Program-made: the position numbers and the translations under genes
From: Hyphomicrobiales bacterium
Lineage (GTDB): Bacteria; Pseudomonadota; Alphaproteobacteria; Rhizobiales; Beijerinckiaceae
Direction: 5' to 3'
Length of the DNA: 37,767 nt
NCBI GenBank assembly: GCA_025356415.1
Contig: JANXTB010000301.1
Coordinates: forward strand, 1-37,767
Part shown: positions 33,149 through 37,767 of the stretch, piece by piece
Position numbering within the stretch: position 1 is the stretch's first letter
Layout: every line of letters begins with the position of its first letter
The notes under the pieces: generated by a model
Told to the model about the DNA's origin: nothing
The model's input: the letters and a program-made list of their open reading frames with translations, nothing else
Databases searched by the model: none

Positions 33149-34426
33149 TCACTGAAGCATGAAGCGCATAAGAGCGAGCGAGACCTCGGGGACATAAGTG
33201 ATGAGACCGAGCGCGAGCAAGTAGAGACCAACAAATGGCAGAATGCCGCGATAGATGATCTTCAGGTCGATCCCGAGCACGGATTGCGCGACGAAGATGT
33301 TGATGCCGAAGGGTGGATGGAACAAGCCGATCGCGAGATTGACCATGAAGACGATTCCGAAATGGACCGTGTCGATTTGCAACGACTTGGCGATCGGGAT
33401 CAGCAGCGGCGTGAGTAGCAAGATAGCCGAGAGCGGATCGAGGAAGCACCCGACGATCAGCAGGATGACGTTGACGATCAGCAGGAACTGCCATGATGAT
33501 AGATTCAGATATTGAATCCACTCGACCAGCATCGCGGGAACCTGATTGATCGTCAGTATCCAGGAGAACACGCCGGCGCAGGCGACAATAACCAGGATCT
33601 GCGCGGTGAAGCGCACCGTGGCCGTCGCGCAATCCAGGATTTCATGCCAGCTTAATTCGTTGAAAATGAATCGCGTCACCAGCGCCGCATAGACACAGGC
33701 GACGGCGGCTGCTTCGGTCGGCGAGAAGACGCCGCCGTAAATGCCGCCAAGGATGATGACCGGCGCTCCAAGGGCCCAAGCGCCACGCTTGGTTGAATGC
33801 AGAAAATGCTTGAGCTCGAACGGCGTCCCTTTGCCAAAATTCGAGAACCAGGCCTGCGCGATCACATAGCCGGCAATCAGCAATGCAATGAGAAGACCCG
33901 GCACGATGCCGGCCGCGTACAGGCGCGGCACGGATTCATTCGCCGCCGCTGCATAGACAAGCATCGGAATGCTAGGCGGAATGATGATATCGATCGCGCC
34001 CATAGCGGTGATGAGCCCCGCTGCAAAAGGCGCCGGATAACCGGCCTTCGTCATGGCCGGATACATGACCTTGCCGATGGTCGCGACAGCCGCCGCACTG
34101 ACGCCAGAGATGGCGCCGAAGATTGTAGCGACGCCGACCGTCGTCACGCCAAGGCTGCCCCGCACCGAGCCGACTCCACTCTGCACAAAATCCACGAGGC
34201 GCTGCGCGACGCTGCCGCGCCCCATCAATTCGCCGGCATAGATGAAATAAGGAATGGCGAGCAGCGCGTAAGCGTTGATCGAACCGAACAGGTTTTGATG
34301 CAGCGCCGCCAACGGAACATGCATGAAGAAGACAAGCGCGACTGTGGATGCGCTCAGCAGAACGAGGAAAATCGGAAATCCGAGCAGCAGCAGAATGACG
34401 GGAAGAAAACCAAGCGCGAAACTCAT
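33149..34426 (-). CDS. dctM: TRAP transporter large permease (DctM-type)
   Basis: Large membrane subunit of a TRAP transporter, 425 residues and 11-12 helices, driving sodium-coupled uptake of an organic acid. Family blocks: GFPIFLVLLSASTVAL, YALLAIPYFIYAGELM, GAISGVSAAAVATIGKVM, IIPPSIPMLVYA, GVFSPTEAAAVACVYA and HPPFGINIFVAQ. The start at ATG 34426 overlaps the DctQ stop (TGATG). The longer frame to 34462 lies inside dctQ and is rejected. Confidence 0.95.
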   Translation of the reverse strand: MSFALGFLPVILLLLGFPIFLVLLSASTVALVFFMHVPLAALHQNLFGSINAYALLAIPYFIYAGELMGRGSVAQRLVDFVQSGVGSVRGSLGVTTVGVATIFGAISGVSAAAVATIGKVMYPAMTKAGYPAPFAAGLITAMGAIDIIIPPSIPMLVYAAAANESVPRLYAAGIVPGLLIALLIAGYVIAQAWFSNFGKGTPFELKHFLHSTKRGAWALGAPVIILGGIYGGVFSPTEAAAVACVYAALVTRFIFNELSWHEILDCATATVRFTAQILVIVACAGVFSWILTINQVPAMLVEWIQYLNLSSWQFLLIVNVILLIVGCFLDPLSAILLLTPLLIPIAKSLQIDTVHFGIVFMVNLAIGLFHPPFGINIFVAQSVLGIDLKIIYRGILPFVGLYLLALGLITYVPEVSLALMRFMLQ

Positions 34427-34923
34427 CAGACTGTCTCCCGGATCGGGCGCCGCCCGAGCCATGCACGAAGAATGAGGGCGATCACCATCAAGGTCAGTCC
34501 GAGCGGCACGGCGCTATGGGGAATCCATGTCGGCAATTGCGCAATGTCGCTGACCGCGCCCAAAGTGTAGATGCGGCGGACGTACAGTATGGATTGCCAA
34601 GCCACGAAGGCCGCAACGACGCCGGTCACAAGCACTTCGGCGAAGGTGACGATGCGGCGAACGGACGGAGGTGCAGTCTCTAGCAACACGTCCATGCGCA
34701 AATGCTGTCCGCGCCAGCTCACGACCGCGCCACCCAGGAATGCGATCCAGATCAGGATATAAATCTCGATCTCGTCACTCCCCCCAATCGAGACATCCGC
34801 GAGATAACGCCCGCAGACATTGATAAAGTTGAGACAGATCCCCGCGATCAACGCGACCGCGAGAATCCTTTCAATGACCGAGGCTACGGACTCGACCCGC
34901 TTGCCGACTTCAGTTTTGGACAT
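34426..34923 (-). CDS. dctQ: TRAP transporter small permease (DctQ-type)
   Basis: Small membrane subunit of 165 residues and four helices. The family pattern is ICLNFINVCGRYL, then EIEIYILIWIAFLGGAVV and RGQHLRMDVLL. ATG 34923 is preferred because AGGAG and GAAGGTG lie upstream; ATG 34932 touches AGGAG. It couples to dctM by a one-base overlap. Confidence 0.93.
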   Translation of the reverse strand: MSKTEVGKRVESVASVIERILAVALIAGICLNFINVCGRYLADVSIGGSDEIEIYILIWIAFLGGAVVSWRGQHLRMDVLLETAPPSVRRIVTFAEVLVTGVVAAFVAWQSILYVRRIYTLGAVSDIAQLPTWIPHSAVPLGLTLMVIALILRAWLGRRPIRETV

Positions 34924-34974
34924 CACCTTCATCTCCTGAAACCGGAAAGCTGCCGGCCGCTTGAAAGCCCGGTC

Positions 34975-35964
34975 TTATTTGGCTGCGGCGGCGACGAGAG
35001 CCTCGTAATCGGCCTTCATCTTCGGATTTGAATTGAGAACAGCCGGAAGCGTCGAGAGCACCTGGTCGAGATATCTCTTCTTCTCGGCATCATCGAAGCT
35101 GATCAGCTCGCCGCCATTCTGCGTCCACACTTTCTCGGTGTTGGCGACGTCGCCTTGGGCGAAAGCTTCGATCTTGCGCTGCGCGTTGAACGCCTCTTCG
35201 CGAACCATGGCTTCGAGCTGCGGGCCGAGCGACTTCAGGAAGTCCTTGTTCGCCATGGCGGGGACGATGAGATAGGAGCCAGGAAGCGCGGTGAGACCCT
35301 TGGCGAGATCGTAATATTTGAACGCTGTGAACACCGTCGAACTTGCGACAAGCCCGTCGATCGTGCGATTCTGCATGGCTGACAAAACTTCGCCGAGCGG
35401 CATTGAGAGCGGCGAGGCGCCAAGCTTGCGGAAAGGTTCGATCTGCAACGGCGCGGCGCCGGGCACGCGGATTTTCTGACCCTTGAAATCATCGACCTTG
35501 CGGATCGCCTTGCTCGACAAGAGCATGATCGGGCCATGCGCGAGCACAGCGATGGGCTCAAGTCCCTTGGTCGCGCCATATTCGGCGAAACGCTTGCGAA
35601 TATCGGGATCGGCAAAAACCTTTTGCGCCGCAGCGAGAGACGGGAACAGGCCCGGCGCGTCGAACACCTGAAAACGCGGCTCAAGGCCGATCAGAAAGCC
35701 GCTCGCCGGAGCGGTGATTTCGATCGTTCCCATTGCGACGCCTTCGACCGTCGCGGGGATCTGGCCGAGCTGATTGGCCGGATAAGGCTCGACCTTGATC
35801 TTGCCCGCCGAACGCGACTCGATGCCGGCCTTAAAGGCTTTCATCCACTCATGCGTCACGTCGTTGACGGTGGGCGACGAAATCTTGATCGTGTAGGTCT
35901 GCGCCATCACGGCGGTCGGCGCGAGCGCGAGCAGCGCCGACAAAAGAAATGCCCCAGTCTTCAT
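34975..35964 (-). CDS. dctP: TRAP transporter solute receptor (DctP-type)
   Basis: Periplasmic receptor of 329 residues with a signal peptide (MKTGAFLLSALLALAPTAVMA). Family blocks are PANQLGQIPATVEGVAMGTIE (part), KIRVPGAAPLQIEPFRKLGASP (part), and MPLGEVLSAMQNRTIDGLVAS (part), with a conserved Arg (KIRVPG) for the ligand carboxylate. The ligand is unknown; the flanking monooxygenase suggests an aromatic or related acid. ATG 35964 has GGGAGA upstream. Confidence 0.94.
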   Translation of the reverse strand: MKTGAFLLSALLALAPTAVMAQTYTIKISSPTVNDVTHEWMKAFKAGIESRSAGKIKVEPYPANQLGQIPATVEGVAMGTIEITAPASGFLIGLEPRFQVFDAPGLFPSLAAAQKVFADPDIRKRFAEYGATKGLEPIAVLAHGPIMLLSSKAIRKVDDFKGQKIRVPGAAPLQIEPFRKLGASPLSMPLGEVLSAMQNRTIDGLVASSTVFTAFKYYDLAKGLTALPGSYLIVPAMANKDFLKSLGPQLEAMVREEAFNAQRKIEAFAQGDVANTEKVWTQNGGELISFDDAEKKRYLDQVLSTLPAVLNSNPKMKADYEALVAAAAK

Positions 35965-36020
35965 CGTTTTCTCCCGTTTCGTTTTAGAGGGCGCCTTTGC
36001 GGCGTCCCTGTTTTTGCAAC

Positions 36021-37235
36021 TTAGTATTGACCCTTGGGCTCCAGCCCGAACGTGTGCTGCCCATACATGGCTGACACGGCATCCCAGTTGAGGCTGATAT
36101 GCGAACTCACCGCGTGAATGTCGCGCCAGAAACGCTGCACCGGATGATCTAGGCCGAGCGCGCTGCCGCCAGCGGCCGTGAAGACGGCGTCCACCGCCTG
36201 CACCAGAAGACGAACTGCAAAGGAATGCGTCAAGCGGTTGCGCATACGCATTTCGACGTCCACCTCTCCGCCATTGGCGACAGCGGCCAAGGTCTCCTTG
36301 AGATCGCGATGGATCATGAGCGTAGCCGCGTCGATGGAGGCCGTCGCCTCCGCCACGCGCATCTGGATGGTCGCAAATTCCGCCATGCGATTGTTGCCGC
36401 CAGCGACAGCGCCACGGGTCGTGCGGCCGGAGACCTGCTCAACGAAGGATTTGAGCGCGCCGCGCGCCATCCCCAGAGCGGGAGAGACGAGGCAGTTTGG
36501 AACGACGGCCAACATGGGCTGCCGATAAATCGGATTGGCGTTGATCTTCGCCCCGGGCGTATTGCCGACGAGCAACTCGGCGAAACTGATCGCGCGATAG
36601 GCCGGCGCCACGGCGTCGGTGATGACGATCGACTTGCTGCCGGTGCCGGCGAGGCCCATTGGATTCCAGTCGTCCTCAATGGTGAAGTCGCGCTTCGGGA
36701 CCAGCAGGAAGCCCGGCTTCGGACCGGTCGGGAACGGAATGATCGCGCCAAGAATGCCCCATTGCGCGTTGTCGATCCCGCTCATGAAACTCCAGCGCCC
36801 GCTGACGCGATAGGCCCCTTCTTCCGCGACGACCTTGCCTGATGGCGCATAGGAGACGGCGGAAATCGCATCGGGATTCTCGCCCCAGATCTCCTGCTGC
36901 GCTTCAAGCGGGTAGCAGCCGATCATCCATTGATGCACGGCGCCCAGGCTGAACACCCACCCTGTCGAACCATCGCCAGCGGCAATCGCCGCAACTGCCT
37001 CGACGAAGACTTCATAGCCATATTCGAAACCGCCAAAGGCGCGCGGCTGCATGATCTTGAACAGCTCGGCCTCGCGCATCCTGTCGACGATTTCGGCGGA
37101 GACCTGACGATTAGCCTCAGTAGCGCGCGCGTTATCCCGTGCGATCCGTCCGATGTCATGCGCACGAGAGAGCAACTCCTGAACCGATGGACGGGCGCCG
37201 GACGATCGTTGCTGCACTGCGATGGCGACAGACAT
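36021..37235 (-). CDS. Acyl-CoA-dehydrogenase-fold flavin monooxygenase (group D)
   Basis: A 404-residue protein of the HpaB/HsaA-like group (two-component flavin-dependent hydroxylases with the acyl-CoA dehydrogenase fold). It uses reduced flavin from a separate reductase, not seen here. Blocks: MREAELFKIMQPRAFGGFEYG (part), GDGSTGWVFSLGAVHQWMIG, YRVSGRWSFMSGID, DDWNPMGLAGTGSKSI, and the C-terminal AAGGSALGLDHPVQRFWRDIHA (part). The lack of the acyl-CoA dehydrogenase Glu base supports an oxygenase. It is the first gene of the minus operon, with the TRAP genes following 57 bases later. Confidence 0.85.
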   Translation of the reverse strand: MSVAIAVQQRSSGARPSVQELLSRAHDIGRIARDNARATEANRQVSAEIVDRMREAELFKIMQPRAFGGFEYGYEVFVEAVAAIAAGDGSTGWVFSLGAVHQWMIGCYPLEAQQEIWGENPDAISAVSYAPSGKVVAEEGAYRVSGRWSFMSGIDNAQWGILGAIIPFPTGPKPGFLLVPKRDFTIEDDWNPMGLAGTGSKSIVITDAVAPAYRAISFAELLVGNTPGAKINANPIYRQPMLAVVPNCLVSPALGMARGALKSFVEQVSGRTTRGAVAGGNNRMAEFATIQMRVAEATASIDAATLMIHRDLKETLAAVANGGEVDVEMRMRNRLTHSFAVRLLVQAVDAVFTAAGGSALGLDHPVQRFWRDIHAVSSHISLNWDAVSAMYGQHTFGLEPKGQY

Positions 37236-37298
37236 GGAAACCTCCCGAGATCATTTTCTCGACGCTAGCAGCAGCCCAAAAGTCTGACAAGCAGATAA

Positions 37299-37312
37299 TT
37301 TGCATTTGCAAA
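37299..37312. promoter_or_regulatory. Inverted repeat, candidate MarR operator 1
   Basis: TTTGCA-TT-TGCAAA, a perfect 6-bp dyad in the divergent promoter region between the monooxygenase and the MarR gene, 64 bases before the monooxygenase start. Confidence 0.55.
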
Positions 37313-37373
37313 CAATTTTTCACACGAGAGACCACTGGGCTGGGCATATCTTCGCCAGACGCCCTTGAAAATT

Positions 37374-37392
37374 AGCATGCAATCGCAAATAA
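37374..37392. promoter_or_regulatory. Related inverted repeat, candidate MarR operator 2
   Basis: On the minus strand ATTTGCGATTGCATGC resembles the first site (ATTTGCATTTGCAAAC). It lies about 80 bases from that site and 90 bases before the MarR start. Two similar sites in one divergent promoter fit autoregulated MarR control. Confidence 0.45.
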
Positions 37393-37479
37393 TGGGATCC
37401 ACATTCGATGCCTGTCCGTACCTTCGGGACTGGCTTCGATGTTCTTCACAGGACGCAAAAAGAAAGTACGCTGGGCCCC

Positions 37480-37767
37480 ATGGCAAGAAAGCTCGTCCTC
37501 CAGGAATTCCTTCCCTATTTACTCAATCGCGCCGGCGTCCGAATGGGCATCATGTTCTCGAAGGATGTCGAGCCCTACGGCATTACCCTGCCCATGTGGC
37601 GCGTCATGATCGAGCTCTGGCACCGCGGAGATTTCCGCTTGGGGGAATTGGCGGACAGGACGGACATCGACATTTCGACGCTCTCACGCCTACTTGTCAC
37701 CATGCAGCGCAAGGGATTGATCACGCGCCGGCGCTCGGGATCGGACGGCCGCGCGCTGAGCCTGACG
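37480..37767 (+). CDS. MarR-family transcriptional regulator (partial)
   Basis: The gene runs off the right edge; 96 codons are visible from ATG 37480. Features: PYLLNRAGVRMGIMFSKDVEPYGIT (part) for helix 1, WRVMIELWHRGDFRLGELADR for helices 2-3, then TDIDISTLSRLLVTMQRKGLI as the recognition region, and the wing RRRSGSDGRALSL. An in-frame ATG at 37408 would add 24 residues without a clear ribosome site. It diverges from the monooxygenase-TRAP operon and probably represses it and itself. Confidence 0.9.
   Translation, partial: MARKLVLQEFLPYLLNRAGVRMGIMFSKDVEPYGITLPMWRVMIELWHRGDFRLGELADRTDIDISTLSRLLVTMQRKGLITRRRSGSDGRALSLT

Noticed and set aside
1-37767. CRISPR array
   Set aside because: No regularly spaced direct repeats of 24-40 bases were seen.

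Overview
The window looks like a chromosome segment of an alphaproteobacterium of the Hyphomicrobiales (Bradyrhizobiaceae/Xanthobacteraceae-like). The reasons are high GC, the gene content (TTT and TRAP transporters, urate hydroxylase PuuD, an NDUFA9-like reductase), an EcfG-type stress promoter (GGAAC-N17-CGTT), a Zur box, and dispersed inverted repeats whose translation reads like the LRAKRSNP artefact often seen in these genomes. The genus cannot be fixed from the sequence alone.

Layout. (1) 1-1407: a truncated TctC-like solute receptor and a cupin protein, both on the minus strand. (2) 1.8-9.1 kb: an accessory region bounded on the right by an intact tRNA-Ser(GGA) and on the left by a degenerate direct copy of that tRNA's 3' end and flank. 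It carries a SIR2-HerA anti-phage pair with a KTSC protein directly behind it. After that come a decayed Abi_C-type gene, an uncharacterised protein, a frameshifted nuclease-like gene, a DUF427 protein, a frameshifted RidA gene and a tRNA-Val(GAC) remnant. (3) 9.3-11.7 kb: a methionine-rich exported protein behind an EcfG-type promoter, a small membrane protein, MsrA and a YqhA-family membrane protein. (4) 11.75-15.95 kb: MepA, PurU, a PcaF-like thiolase and a nitrilase-family amidase, with two REP-like inverted repeats. (5) 15.9-19.9 kb: urate degradation (UraD, UraH, PuuD), a PfkB kinase overlapping puuD, and RNase PH. (6) 20.7-22.8 kb: a TctA-TctB fusion permease with a clear terminator. 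(7) 22.86-26.2 kb: a zinc uptake operon (a TTG-started His-rich peptide, then znuC, znuB and znuA) behind a Zur box, with a divergent zinc-ribbon gene. (8) 26.2-32.2 kb: housekeeping and hypothetical genes (lytic transglycosylase, D-2-hydroxyacid dehydrogenase, LOG-family protein, CysZ/EI24 membrane protein, NDUFA9-like protein). (9) 32.3-33.1 kb: tRNA-Leu(CAG) followed by an internally deleted integrase remnant and a LysR remnant, a second decayed integration site. (10) 33.1-37.8 kb: a TRAP transporter and a flavin monooxygenase on the minus strand, divergent from a MarR regulator that runs off the window. Inverted repeats lie between the two.

The genes form several working groups. SIR2-HerA is a known NAD+-depleting abortive-infection module; the possible novelty is the coupled KTSC gene and the decayed defence-like genes next to it. 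The Met-rich exported protein, MsrA and the stress promoter suggest a methionine-oxidation defence unit. UraH, UraD and PuuD convert urate to allantoin. The Zur box, His-rich peptide and ZnuABC form a zinc-starvation unit. MarR, the monooxygenase and the TRAP transporter look like one catabolic unit for an unknown, probably aromatic, acid.
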